Made by a program: the position numbers and the translations under genes
Shown: one piece after another, positions 35,590 to 47,200 of the stretch
How the letters are laid out: each line of letters opens with the position of its first letter
How positions within the stretch are numbered: the first letter of the stretch is position 1
Notes under the pieces: model-generated
What the model saw: the letters and a program-made list of their open reading frames with translations, nothing else
Databases searched by the model: none
What the model was told of the DNA's origin: nothing
Origin: Lagopus muta
Taxonomy: Eukaryota; Chordata; Aves; Galliformes; Phasianidae
NCBI RefSeq assembly: GCF_023343835.1
Contig: NC_064435.1
Span: 85,319,788-85,383,787, forward strand
Direction of reading: 5' to 3'
DNA: 64,000 nucleotides

Positions 35590-36066
35590 CTTGGAAGTGG
35601 CTCAGCACCCAGCTTGGGGTACAGCACAGTGAGGAGCCAGCTGGATGGTATCCAGAGAAAAGGCAGTGAAAGTGATCAAAGGTTTGGGAAACACCACCTG
35701 GGAAGGAAGATGAAAGAATTGGGATTGTTTAGTCTACAAGGAAGAAGGCCAATAAGAGGCATGAGAGCAGTGTGCAAGTATGCGGACGGCTGCGGCGGGG
35801 AGGGAGGAAGGGGAGAGACTGAACTGCTGGGGCTAGGATGAGAGGAAATGGCCTTCATCTGAAGGTGGCAAGTTGTAGGGAAGCATGTAAGAAAGCTCTC
35901 AAGCAGTAAGGGTATTTTGGTGCTGCAGTCATTTGCCTTTGAGAAGGCTGTGGAAGCATCATCACGGGAGGGTTTTTTTATAAGACAGACAAACCTCCTC
36001 CAGGAGTATTTTGGGCACTGCCTTGGGGAAGGAGGTGGAATACATGCGTCTGAAGGTCGTTTCCTA
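35590..36066 (+). mobile_element. Old CR1-type LINE 3' end
   Basis: Clear but diverged CR1 landmarks occur in order on the + strand: an equivalent of 'ccagagaaaaggcagtgaaa' with 'gtgatcaaaggtttggg' (about 35651-35688), 'gaattgggattgtttagtct' followed by an ACAAGGAAGAAGG block (about 35717-35750), 'gaggaaatggcc' (about 35840), 'aaggctgtggaagcatcatc' (about 35944), 'aagacagacaaacctcctcc' (about 35982), and 'tctgaaggtcgtttcctag' near the 3' end (about 36049). The divergence is much higher than in the copy at 1936-2354, so this insertion is older. Confidence 0.75.
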
Positions 36067-36904
36067 GGGAATCATGAATAACATTTTTTGTGCGTGTGCG
36101 ATCCTGTGAACTTAGGTAAACTGCAATAACAACAAATAACTCAAAAGATAGTGGCAATTCATTATTGCAACACATCAGTGGTAAATAGACAGCTGATTTA
36201 TGCACAAAAAGTGATGATGATATTATCCTTCTGCTCTCTGTTCTAGTTGAAAAAAAATTCTGTGAGTAAGCTAATTTTACTGGAACGTTTCAAAAGGCTG
36301 TTCCTGTAAATACATTGCTCGTATACAGAAATAGAGGAAGTGATGTTGCTTGGCTCTGCTCGCTGAAATATTGTGCAAACGCAATCAGTACCCGCTAATG
36401 CACGGCGTGGCCGTAGTAAAGCCAGCGGCACTCCGTGAGGCACAGCGCTTTTACACTACAGCATGACGCTGTGTTTTCCAGCTAGATGTTTGTGTGCTTG
36501 TGCATTTGCTTGACGTGGAGTTGAGGAGCAGGCTGAGCAGAATCAGGCTTTAATTACCTCATTGCAATCTGTGTATGAGCTGTTCGTCGTTGTCTTGTTA
36601 CAAGTGCATGAGACAGCAATTGAAGAGCAAACCTCAAACTCACCCGTTGCTGCTGGGAGAAAAGGCTTTGGCAGCTTCTGCAGCTACTGGGAATGCATCT
36701 CCCCATGCATTTGGTGTTCAGGGGTGGAGTGCGGATGGAGGAGGTGCTCTGTGGCGTGGTGTGACTAAAGGACTGTCTGATGGTTTCCCTGCGTAGCCAC
36801 TCCTCCTTTCATTCTCTTGGGAGGATCACCTTAGGGACTTTGCCAGTTTCTACAGGTCTCTTGAGGCCTTCTAGCTGAGTTTCTGCTGTAGAAGAAAAAT
36901 GTGG
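36067..36904. other. Intronic DNA, nothing recognised
   Basis: Unique sequence without supported features. A short CpG-bearing stretch lies near 36385-36445. Confidence 0.4.
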
Positions 36905-36938
36905 GTGTTTTTTTTTATTATTATTATTTTTTTTTAAA
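36905..36938 (+). repeat. T-rich/ATT simple repeat
   Basis: T runs on both sides of an (ATT)n core. Confidence 0.9.
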
Positions 36939-37082
36939 TGGTATTGTCCCACCAGACCCCAGATTGCTGGGCAGTGCTGGAAGCAGGAGATATGTGCTGG
37001 TAAGAGCAAACTGAGTGGTAGAGGTGCTGCAGGACACCTGTAGGAGTGCCATGACACCATACAGCCCTTCTGTGCGATGCGG

Positions 37083-37215
37083 GTGACGGAGCTCTGGCAC
37101 TGAGGCTGTAGGGTCTCCTCCTTGGAGATCTCCAGAAGCCACCTGGATGTGGCTCTGGGCATCCTGCTCCAGATGGCTCTGCTTGGGCACAGCTGGGGCC
37201 TGGAGGGAGCAGAGA
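37083..37215 (+). mobile_element. CR1 LINE fragment
   Basis: A short internal piece of the CR1 3' region on the + strand. The order is 'ggagctctggcactgaggct' then GTAGGGTCTCCTCC (about 37086-37120), 'ttggagatctccagaagcca' (about 37121-37140), 'cctggatgtggctctgggca' (about 37142-37161) and 'tcctgctccagatggctctg' then CTTGGGCA (about 37162-37189). This matches the family pattern of a contracted 'gaggctgtggagtctcc...' block and the following residues. Both ends are truncated, and no terminal tail is present. Confidence 0.7.
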
Positions 37216-37661
37216 ACCCTTGCAGCCTCACTCATCCTGCAGCTGTGTGAAACTCCTGAGAAGATGGGACTGGGTAGTTTGAGTCTGGTTCTCTGCGCTG
37301 TTCCCAGCTTTGCAGCACCAAGGGCTATTTTGTCGCTGGCAGCACTGACAGAGGACGGCGCGGAGTTACTGTACGCCCAGCATGGATTTAGTGAGGCTTA
37401 TTGTAATCCTGGCAGGATCCACTCTAACCCGGAGCAGTCAGACATCACCACGTTGATGTCCAGAGCCGTGCAGCTCCGGCCATGTGGTGCTGTGCCTACT
37501 CTGAGAAAACCGCTGCTGCAGCAGTCCTTGTGTTTCTGTATCTGAAAGAACTGCCCCAAGCACTCGAGAGCTGTGCAAAATCTTCCTTCTTCTGGTCTGC
37601 TGCTGCTCAGATCTGTGTTCTGATCTCGCATGGTAACAGGATGAGGGCATGCATTCACACG

Positions 37662-37675
37662 TGCACGTACGTGCA
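37662..37675. repeat. 14-bp perfect palindrome
   Basis: TGCACGTACGTGCA, in a longer alternating purine-pyrimidine run (about 37656-37680). Confidence 0.8.
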
Positions 37676-38805
37676 TGTATTTTAGCCTGTCGCCTTTTTA
37701 CCATTTGAAATACCACCACGCGTTTTGTCTCTGTGCCAGCGTATCTGCCATGCATCAGTGAACTAACATTCTTCATGATCTTTAGTGTCCCATCTCATGA
37801 GAAATGAATCAGCACTGCTCCTGCTGGGAAGGGTTATTCAGGGGGATTAAAGTTGCTGATTTCAATCGTGACTAAAATCAGCGAGCAGGAAACCTTTACT
37901 AAAACGGTCAGTCTCTAAATCATGATTTGCATTTACTCTTTTTAGGCACTGTATTTAAGGAAAAGAATGCTTTCAGTACTTCTGGTAATTTCATGTCTTT
38001 TTTCATCTCAGACAACAATTTCTGCATGTTTCACCATTAATAAAGCCCAACATGTATTTCTGGGGGAGCTTCTGAATTTTCAGCTTCTTTTTATAATCAG
38101 CGATGGAGTTTGCTGTTTAATAGGTTATATTTTTGTATGTGACTTATATCAAGCTACATACAAGTGAAAACAGACTTTCAGCAAACGCTCACAAAAAGGA
38201 GATTATGAAACATTTGGCAGATAACCAAACGTTTCCTTAAATTAGGATCTGGGAAACAGGAGGAAAAGAAAAAAACAGACTTGTTTCACACTAAAATTAA
38301 GTCACTGCAATTAAGTGCAGTTATTAAGTCAAACTTTTTTTTTTTGGTAATGATGATCTGAAAGAGTTTTGTGAATTGTAGATCCTGATCTCTTTCTCAC
38401 TGCTTTTGTTAAGAAGTTATTTTTGCTCCTGTTTCCTTTTACATCTTTCTCTTACTTGAGGTAAGTGTTAAGCTTGGCCTGTTGAACACACTGGAGTAAA
38501 TAAGATTCTCAGTATGGCCTTGAAGAAGAAAGGCTGCAGCTCCTGAAAGCTGATGTAAGATGTTGGTTGTACCTGGTTTAACAAGTATAGTCAATAGCTT
38601 CTGTCGGTTCCAGATGTACTTTTCTTCAAGACTTCAGCAGCAAGCACCTAACTTCCTGAATGTTGCTGTCAAGAGAAACTGAATTTGAATCGTTTCAATA
38701 GATACAGCATCTGAATGTGGTATGGACTGTCGTAATCTGATAATGAAATGTGCCTGTTAGTTTTTACATTTATAAACATGTTTTTATAAAACAAACCCTA
38801 CCTAC

Positions 38806-38817
38806 CATGTGCACATG
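38806..38817. repeat. 12-bp perfect palindrome
   Basis: CATGTGCACATG, followed by a second GTGCATGTG run. Contains nested CACATG/CATGTG E-box-like strings. Confidence 0.75.
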
Positions 38818-40728
38818 CTTGTGCATGTGTATAGGGATGAGTGTAATGTATGTGAGCTAGCACCCATTCCTCCCAGGAGGGCGTGAGGCTCCTCCTGCTC
38901 TGCGCTCAGACCTTGGCCTGCTCCTGGGCAACCAGCCTTGGTGTGCGATAGATGCACTTTGAAGCACGAACCTGCTGGAATGTGGGTCTTTAGGGGTACC
39001 CTTTGAGCCCCCTTTTCTTAATCTAAGGAAGTGATTCATTTCCAGTTCCCAGTTGTGTTCTTGGATCTCGTGAAAGTGACTTTGTATTTCAAGTTCATGT
39101 AGTTGTGAACCGGCAAATGAGACTGAGCGCTTAGAGGTCTTAGAAATGAAGTTAGATATTCTGTCTTCTGATGTGCTGCAGCTACATAATCTCTCCTGGA
39201 AAAAGGCCAGCAGAGTGCTGCTTACTGCTTTATGCCCCTGTCTCTTCAGGACTGCAGAGATGGCTGTGGGTCGCATGGAGGGCAGCAAGTTCACAGACAC
39301 GTGTGGGTCATGTGAGATAACACTGATCTCTGCTGGACTCTGGTGCTTTTCTTCTGAGAGAGCTTCACAAACATCAGCTGAACGCAAAGATACAAGGCGG
39401 GCTCAGTGTTGTCCTTCACTGTGTGCATGAACTGGCAGTTCTTGGAAACTGGGGAAGGAATTAAGGATGAGACAAATCTTCAGAGAAGCGCTCAGGCTGA
39501 AGATTGGGTGATTTTTCCTTTTCCATCTCTTTCAGCCATGACTTCCTCTGCTCTGGTGTTGCTGCTGATCACAGTTCACCCAGGGTAGGAATTACTGCTC
39601 CTGGCACACAGTGTGCTGTTTAAGCAACATGAACCCTGTGCTCTATCGCTTGTACCTTTGCCTTCTGCTCTCCTAGCTCAACTCCTGTCTGTCCTCAGCC
39701 ACCTTTGCTGTGGGGTGTCACCCCTGCCAGGCTGTGTCTCGCATCTTGGGTTGAATGGCTGAGTGATTTGTTGGCTGCTTTTAAAAGCCAATGCACGTAA
39801 ATGCTTATATTACCAGTGCAATGTGGCCGAGTGACATATGAACCCTTTTTGCAGAGCTATCAGTAATTGTCATTAATTTGTTCTGAGGAGTTACATAGGT
39901 GCAGCACTTATCTGGACCTTGCTGAGCCTGCACCCGAGCTGTGATGGCAATTTGTCAGTAATTCCCATCAGGTTAGCAAGCACTCTGTGCCCACACACAA
40001 ATGGTGCAGTGTGTTTCAGGGATCGCCTGCAGAGAGCACAGAAATGCATCCTCCAAGAAAATCAAAGACCCCACTAAGTGCAAAAACCAGTGGCTAAATG
40101 AGCGTGGAGTTGTTTTTGGATGGCCAGACCCCTCAAGGTGTAACTGGAAGGGCTGAGACTGTGCAAGAAAAGTCACACGTCTGCTTTCAGACACTCGGTG
40201 CATTTCTTTCTTCTAAGCCGTGGAAGCTCTGACGTGTGCTTTGTCCAGCTGTGAGGTGGGACAGTGCATGGATTTGGGGCTGCAGCCTGGTTCACAGCAG
40301 CGACTGGGTCTGCAAGCATCAGGGCTGCACTGAGCAGGAGCCTGCTGCCATTGGGTACAGGGAGAGAGTCCTCAGCAGGCAGGCCAGAAAATGGAAGTAG
40401 CAGCTAGCAAAGCCTCTTGACGAGACTAAAACCGACAGGAAATGAAAACTAACTTTGCCGTTTCTCTTACACGCTGACCGCCCTCCCCCTTTGCTGATAC
40501 TTGCCCTGTCCTTAGGAGAGCAATTCCTTGGCCTCCTCCTCCACATGGGCGCGCTCAGCCTACAAAAGCACGTGGCTGCGATGCAGAGCCAGACCCTGCC
40601 ATGGCTGGGGTGGGCAGGCATCAGCTCTTGTCCGGCTTGGCTTTAGACATACTGTGACTGTCATTGCCACTGTGAGGCTGTCTGAAAGCAGGGACATGTG
40701 TAAAGAAGGAAAGTGCAGTGCTTTCCTG

Positions 40729-40752
40729 TCTCTCTCTCTCTCTCTCTCTCTC
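40729..40752 (+). repeat. (TC)12 microsatellite
   Basis: Twelve uninterrupted TC units. Confidence 0.95.
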
Positions 40753-41839
40753 TGCCTGTTAATCTGTTACAACAGAGCTGTTGCTGTGCAGAGTGTGTGA
40801 GGCTCTGCAGCTGCTCCTCCTCGATGTACCTGCCAATTTCTGACACCTATAAATAGGGATGTTTTGAGGTGGGAGGGAGTAGACACACCTTCTGACTCCA
40901 TTGAAATACTTGGGCACAACGTGCTGATTTTGTCACGACAGGCTGGAAAAAATGAAATACTGATAATCTATTTTGCCAGAATGTACGAGCTCTCCCGGAT
41001 AGAAGCAGCTGCCACATGTATGTGACTGAAGCAGATTTGCTTAGATTCATGCTAGCCATGCTACGAGCTGCACTAAAAGGATATGAAACAAGTCGTCTCT
41101 CATCACCCTCAAATACGTACCTTTTGCCAAGGTTTGTTTCTTAGAAATTAGATGAACCTGGTGAAGCAGGATCCTGTACCTAAAAATAGAGCGTTTTCCT
41201 TTCCATCTTACTCCTTGCAGGCAGGGTATAAATTTACCTCAGCCAAGAAGCAAGATGAAAGGTGCCGTGAGCTCCTGCTGACTCTGTCCTCATGTGAGCT
41301 GCTGACAGAAGGCCCTCGTCTTTTCTGACGGGACTCAAAGCGAAGAACTGCTACTGCAAGCTGTGGTCAGGGTGGCAAGTTGCATTTTTGCACCTGATTT
41401 GAGGTCAGCTATGATCACATGGCTTCTTCTACCCAAGGGCACGATGCCTGGTCTCTTGGGGTTAAATGCTTTGCAGGGTTTGCAATCCTGTACAGAGAGA
41501 CGGAGCTTTAAGCCCGGAAGCTTCTCAAGGCGTAGACGAGCCATGCTGCTGTGGCTGCCTGCTGGCCAGTGAAGCACAAAGCACTGGGAAGGCAGTGAGA
41601 GCGGCAGCAGCAGAAGAGCTGGCCAGCGGCCAGCCTGAATGCCACGATCTCGCTGACAGCTTCCTTCCCTCCTTCCCTTCCTCCCCACCCTGTTGTCTGA
41701 GCCAGGCTGGAGCTGTCCCAGGGCACTCGCTCGGGTTTGTGTGTGTGTGCGTGTGTGTGTGCGTTGCTTTGCTTTTCTATGCCTTTTTGCACGTGGATCT
41801 GTCTGCACCTGTCTGCCAGCTGCTTTCCTAACCTCGGCG
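40753..41839. other. Intronic DNA, GC rising toward the next patch
   Basis: Contains a short TG/CG microsatellite (about 41737-41763). A 174-codon reverse-strand ORF (41335-41859) partly reflects that repeat (Thr/His/Arg run) and has no recognised domain. Confidence 0.4.
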
Positions 41840-42080
41840 CGCAGGCTGCTTTGATTCATGGGATCTCAAGTGTATGCGCCAGCGCGCGGCAGCTTGGCAC
41901 GGACGTTTTATTAGAGCAGAGGAGGCCTGTGTCCTGCAGGGCTGTTTTAGTAAAGACACGTCCCATCTGCTGCTTCTTATCACCCTTTTTATCTGTGCTG
42001 CTGACTCATGCAGTGTGGTCTGCTCAGCTCTCCCCTGCAGTCACATCACACTTTGAGTTACCTTTACTATGACTCACGCT
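41840..42080. promoter_or_regulatory. Possible enhancer: CpG-bearing patch with NF-E2/AP-1 and GATA motifs
   Basis: A local CpG cluster (GGCGCGC near 41838, GCGCCAGCGCGCGG near 41876-41890) is followed within 130 bases by a TTATCA GATA-type core (about 41978), TGCTGACTCAT (41999-42009, a full NF-E2/MAF-type match) and TGACTCA (42070-42076, perfect AP-1). Two such sites within about 75 bases of each other plus GATA resemble haematopoietic or stress-response enhancers. This is motif evidence only. Confidence 0.35.
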
Positions 42081-43191
42081 TATTTTTTCACTGGCAAGTG
42101 TCAAGCCAAAAACAAGTCCGTCTTGTCCCTCTCATCTGTGCAGTCCTGTCCTACCCTTTGCCCTCAAACCTTGTCTCTCTGTCATAAGCTCATTCTCCCC
42201 TGCAAGTAAGCTACCTGCAACTGAATTTTAAACAGTGGTATTTTGTCTTTCATATCGTATCAGTGCTGTGCACTTGAGGCTTTTGAGATGGACAGACTCA
42301 AGCTAAAATACCTCAATTCCTCTTAATTGCCTTTGCTGATGTGTTTGGTAGAGAATAATTATTTTTTAAAAGAGGTTTACATTTAAAGAAAAAATGTGTT
42401 TATTAATGTTTTGGTGTGAAATTTTGCCTTGAGACAAAATGTGTCTCTTAATACCTAGCGGATCTACACAGAAGCAAAGCCTCTTGACTTCAGATTTGCC
42501 TATGTTGGGCTAATTAGACCATGGTTTCAGACAACTAGTGCTGAGGTTTCCCTTGCTTGTTCTTGACTTGTATTTCCAGCAGCGGTTCCTAGCCCACGGT
42601 GTGCATCTGCTGTGGACAACCTGTAAATTGGTGTACAGGGGTTGAAACCCCCACTTTGAAGTGCTATTTTATGGTTTTAGTTGTGGAGTCTTGGCATTTC
42701 TTTCCTTCAGGTGAGGGGAATTTTGCCAGGGCCTTCTCTGTGGAGGTTTCGTATCTTTGACCCTTTCCAGTACCGAGATCAGATCCTTTTCAGAGGAGCT
42801 GCATGTGGGCTCCACTGAGGAGGATGAGGACGGATGATTGGCAAGGCTTGCTGTGTGGTTTGCTCGCGTGTTGAGTTCTGCTTTTCACTGTCCTGAGCCC
42901 TTAGTCCCATTGAACTTATGTTACAACCAGTGGTCACTTTGCCTTGAGTAAATCTTGTAGAATTGGGCTTGTGCATTGCTGTTGAGATAACTACCTTTAT
43001 CACATTGAACTGGCCTAGAAATGAAGGTCGGAAATCCCTGGAAAATGTTCTAGAACAAGCAAGGCAGGGGGAAGTGACGGAAGTTTTTACTCCTATTCTT
43101 CTAGCAAGAGTCTAGACAGATTTAGATTGCTGTGTCAATTATCTAGGAACAAAATCAAATGCTTTTTTAACAGTCGCCCAAACAAACGTTG
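42081..43191. other. Intronic DNA, nothing recognised
   Basis: AT-leaning unique sequence without supported features. Confidence 0.45.
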
Positions 43192-43209
43192 AGAATGCTG
43201 TAGCATTCT
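43192..43209. repeat. Perfect 8-bp inverted repeat, 2-nt spacer
   Basis: AGAATGCT, GT, AGCATTCT. A near-complete dyad of 18 bases that could be a dimeric factor site. Confidence 0.75.
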
Positions 43210-43431
43210 TCTAGACCAAACTGCTTAAAATTTTTCCAAGACCAGGCTGTTCTTTCCAGCCTCCCCCTTCTGAGGTGGGGGAAAAGGCTTTTCTGTACCT
43301 TTCTGCAGCAGGCTGTGTTAGTTAGATGTGGTAGCATCGTCCGGAGGGCACCAGACCCCACTTCAGCATTTCTGTGATGGTGTGCCTGCTGAGCAGTGGC
43401 TGGGGTGGCCCGGGCCTTTTGCTGCTTGCAG

Positions 43432-43452
43432 TCTGGAAATACTGGGAGAGCA
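43432..43452 (+). other. Possible 21-nt microexon
   Basis: A pyrimidine-rich acceptor (GGGCCTTTTGCTGCTTGCAG ending at 43431) and a strong donor (GCA followed by GTAAGTG at 43453) flank 21 nt, a multiple of three. If coding, the frame would read SGNTGRA. Because the flanking presumed exons are non-coding, a microexon here has no obvious coding role. It may be chance. Confidence 0.15.
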
Positions 43453-44186
43453 GTAAGTGCAGAACTTCACTCTTCTGCAGTGCTGGAGTTGGCTGTTTGC
43501 TTCTGTCTCTGGGTAGGTAGACTATGTCCTCTCCCTTTCACATCTTCCTGTTCAGCTTGAAAGTTTGACAGTTCTGTGAATTGCTGTTGCTGGGTGTCCC
43601 CTTGGGTGCCTTGCCAAGCTTTGTTGGTCCCTGGTGTAAATAAATGGAGCTAATCATGGTTGTAAGCAAAATACTCCATTGTTTCTGAAAAGCATCTTGT
43701 TTTCTTGTAAGTGTGAATACATTCCATGCCCCAGTCCTCAAGCATACGGCCATCTTGCTGAACACATGGTGGTACGAGTAGGAAATCGGGGTTTCTTGTT
43801 TGAGTCCTCAACCCTTTGGAGGTTGTGCTGTTGCCTCTGCAAGAACACAACCCTGGATCATCTATAGGGCCTCACCCTGACTCACTGCCAATGAGGTGCT
43901 GAGGTGCGTCCCAGCCATGCTGTGTGGTGTGGGGGAGATTGATTTTATCAGTGGAGGTCCCTCCCCAGAGGTCATGTGCCCTTAGGAGAGGGTGGCATGG
44001 GGAGACTTCTGCTTTTTCAGGTTTCACTCGAGGTGGGAGGGAGGGAGGCTGGCAGAGCCAGGCGGCGTGCCTCCTGCCTTGGGGCATGGGGCGAGATCGG
44101 CGCGGCTTAGGTTTACTGTGCAGCTCGTTTTACCCATATGCAAAATAGATGTGTAATGATACCAGGCTTTGTTGTGGAATTGAGGC
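43453..44186. other. Intronic DNA, nothing recognised
   Basis: Mixed composition. No supported features. Confidence 0.4.
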
Positions 44187-44204
44187 TTAATTAATTAATT
44201 AATT
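44187..44204. repeat. (TTAA)4.5 tandem
   Basis: TTAA tetranucleotides in tandem, self-complementary and full of homeodomain TAATTA cores. It is an AT microsatellite or a binding cluster. Confidence 0.85.
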
Positions 44205-47200
44205 GATGTTTGCTAAATGCCTTGGGATCCAGGAATCACTGCATGTGCCCCAGAGCAGCGGCAACACTTTGAGGTTGGAATCATCTCATCTCGGATGCTG
44301 AGGTTTTCCCAAAGCAGAGGCTCCAGCCCCTCCCTGCCCATCTCATCTCTGGTTTTCATGCCACACATTACTTCTATGGCTTGCTCCCTTTGACTTTTCC
44401 CTAAACAAATAAATAAATAAACAGTGTGCTTAATGCAGTTGGCACATAGGGCCATTGCCAAAATAATTTCACAAAGCAGCAGAGCTGGGTTGCCAAGTGT
44501 CTCGTCTTTTATATGAAGCATTCTCCAGGAAGCAGAGTTGCACAGGGAAAAAAACAAAAACAAAAAACCAACAAAAAATGAAGAAGAAAATGTTGTAAAA
44601 ACTATCACTGCAGTAAGAAACATTTTCTTCCCCCACAGGGAGAATGTCTGGGCCATGTCATGGTAGGATCAAGGGAGTCTATTTTTATTTCATCTTAAAG
44701 GCCCCTCTCTCATTTCATTCCTGCTCTCCCCCTCCCAAAGAGCAGCTCTTCACTGTGCTGGCTTGCAGAGCTCTGTTAGATTAGCGTTCAAAGGCAGGGC
44801 TGTGGGATGGTCGTCTTGTATGCGAAAATATTTACCGGTGGATTTTGGGTGGAGAGAAGGCTGTTTAAACAGTGTCACTGCCAGAATGTTTATTAGTCTG
44901 ATATGATTAATGATTGAGGAAAGTGAGTGGAGATTTTTTTTTGCAGGGAGTGCGAGGAGGAGGCGACAAAACCTTAACATCAGAAAATAGAATTGCATAT
45001 TGTAAACGTGTGCTTTTGTTGAAGGGGCTCGTATGTGAATATACATAAACTTGTATGTATGTTTAGCGTGTGTTCTCTTATCTTGGTCAGTGCGAGCTGT
45101 TTTGGATTGGCTATGGCATGTCTCCAACCAGAGCAGCCTCCCATGGGAGTTGCTGTGTTCAGCCACAGGATCTGCGCCCGGTGAGCTGCCCAGGGCTGGT
45201 TGGACCTCATCCTCCACAACTAGCTGTGTTTTGGCAGTGTGCTGTCTTAAGTATCAGCGCTCCCTACAGCATCCTCAGCGCTGTGCTCGCAGGTTGTAAG
45301 GCCGGTGTGTGCTTACAGTGTAAATAGTGACATCGTTTCTCGAGCTGGTATCAGTAATAGGGAATGGGAGCTATACTGAAGTTACAGAACAGTGTTGAAA
45401 TTGGCCTTCTGAACTTCCCCCCATTCTGGTATTTAATCTAACACGTGAGATCATTTCAGCCTCACAGCGCTGTCCTCCCATGCTATAGCTGCCATCTTAA
45501 CGAGTATGAGTGTAAACTATATGTAATACTGTTTCTGTCCCTATCTGTCACAATTATTTGAACTCCCATCACGGTTACTACGTGGCACCACAGCATAATT
45601 AACACAGTATGCGTTAGCTGTATGTTCATTTGTCCTATATTTTGTCAAGAACGAATCACCAGCCATAATCTGATGGTAGGAACAGCTTCTGCTTTGGATT
45701 CTTAACGCCTCTATGTGAACAACCTAAAAACTCATTGGCAATGGGTAATTTGAAGTTAGTAATGTTAATTTAAAAATCTTATGAATAGAAACTATTTTCT
45801 GTTGCCCCCATCCTTCATCTGGGAGGGAAATTTGAATTTTCTGTAGTGCTTTGTCAGCATCTCTGGATGCAGTATCAGTGGGGGAAGTCGTCACTATACA
45901 GCTTGTTGTAACAAGTGTTGGAGGGTTGTGTTCTCCAGGGTTGTGCTGTGCCAGCACTGTGGACCCTTTAATAACACTTTTTCCTCCTCCTTGTAATTAC
46001 ATGGTTCTAAAGTCCTGCTCTTCTCCTTGAGTTGCAAGCACTGGAATCTTCACTACTGCTAGTAAGAATGCTGGCTTGTGCATTGTGCCAGTGAGCAAGG
46101 AAAGGAAATCAATTAACAAAACTCAAACTCAGCTGTATGATATGTGATGTCTTTTCAGATTGCAAGTCGCTTAACATAATTCCCAGATTGAAAGAAAAGC
46201 ACTGTGAGCAACAGTTCCTGCTGTATGTTTTTATGACCAGTGCAGTGATGGTATTCCTGAAGTTTGCTGGGCAGAAATTGTGAATCAATCCAGTATGTAT
46301 TATGTAAGCAGTGTTTCAGATGAATTTCTGAATCAACAACTTGTGTAGTCCTTAAAAAATATGAAAGTGAAAGTGGTATTAGCACAAAGCATGGAAACGT
46401 GATCGAGAACCCTTCCATTTTTATTTAAGCACAGATGGTGTGGTGATGAGCATGGGAAGAACCCGAATCAGTCAGAATTGTACAAATGTTAACTTTGCAA
46501 TGCGCTCTCTCCCTCTCACGTTGCCTCTTGCTTACTTCCAGTTTTTTTTTCTTTTCATTGTAGATTTTTTCTTCTTCAGCATTTTGCTTATGTTGTCAAT
46601 ATTGCAGTGTTTGTTCGGCTCTGACCTGGAAAGGTATTCGATTTTGCAGCTGACATTTATTTACAGGGTCACCTTTTAGTCTCTGTGTTATGTTGCCATT
46701 CCTATGAATCATATATCACAAGCAATATAACCTGCTAGCTAAAAGGTCTCAGAGAAGATCGTTCCTTTCCCTGAGCTCCCAGTGAAAGGCAGATGGAGGG
46801 TGGGAGCTTATATCAGTTTGCTGAGACAGAAGAAACCTTTCAGACCACATCTGGTTGAAGTTTTTCTAGTATTGTATTGTACTTCTGTTACAAAGTGTGT
46901 GGCTTCACTGGTTTGGGTGGTTTCGAATCTCTTAAGAAGTTCTTACTGCAGTTTTTCTCTGATGCAATGATCTCCTTTGTATATTGCCAGCAGTTATTCC
47001 TTTAGTACTAGGAGCAGAGGGTACTGTGTCTTTGAATGTTTTGACACTCATTGCTTTAGTTCTTGAGTCACGTCTTATGTAAGTCTCTTGAGTAGGTTTC
47101 AGGTTGCTATTTAGAGGTGATGATATGCTTCTTGTATAGATACCATGAAGGCAAGGAGCTCTAGGCATTGATTGTCTTGCTCTCTTTGTCCTCACTATGT

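Larger units (their letters stand above)
37216..40728. other. Intronic DNA, nothing firmly recognised
   Basis: Contains two alternating purine-pyrimidine palindromes (37662-37675 and 38806-38817) and a reverse-strand ORF of 176 codons (38857-39387) without a recognised domain. AT-rich stretches at 37950-38170 and 39770-39960 have enhancer-like composition. No repeat family is recognised. Confidence 0.4.

Noticed and set aside
41335..41859. 174-codon reverse-strand ORF
   Set aside because: Contains a Thr/His/Arg run from a TG/CG microsatellite. No domain is recognised.
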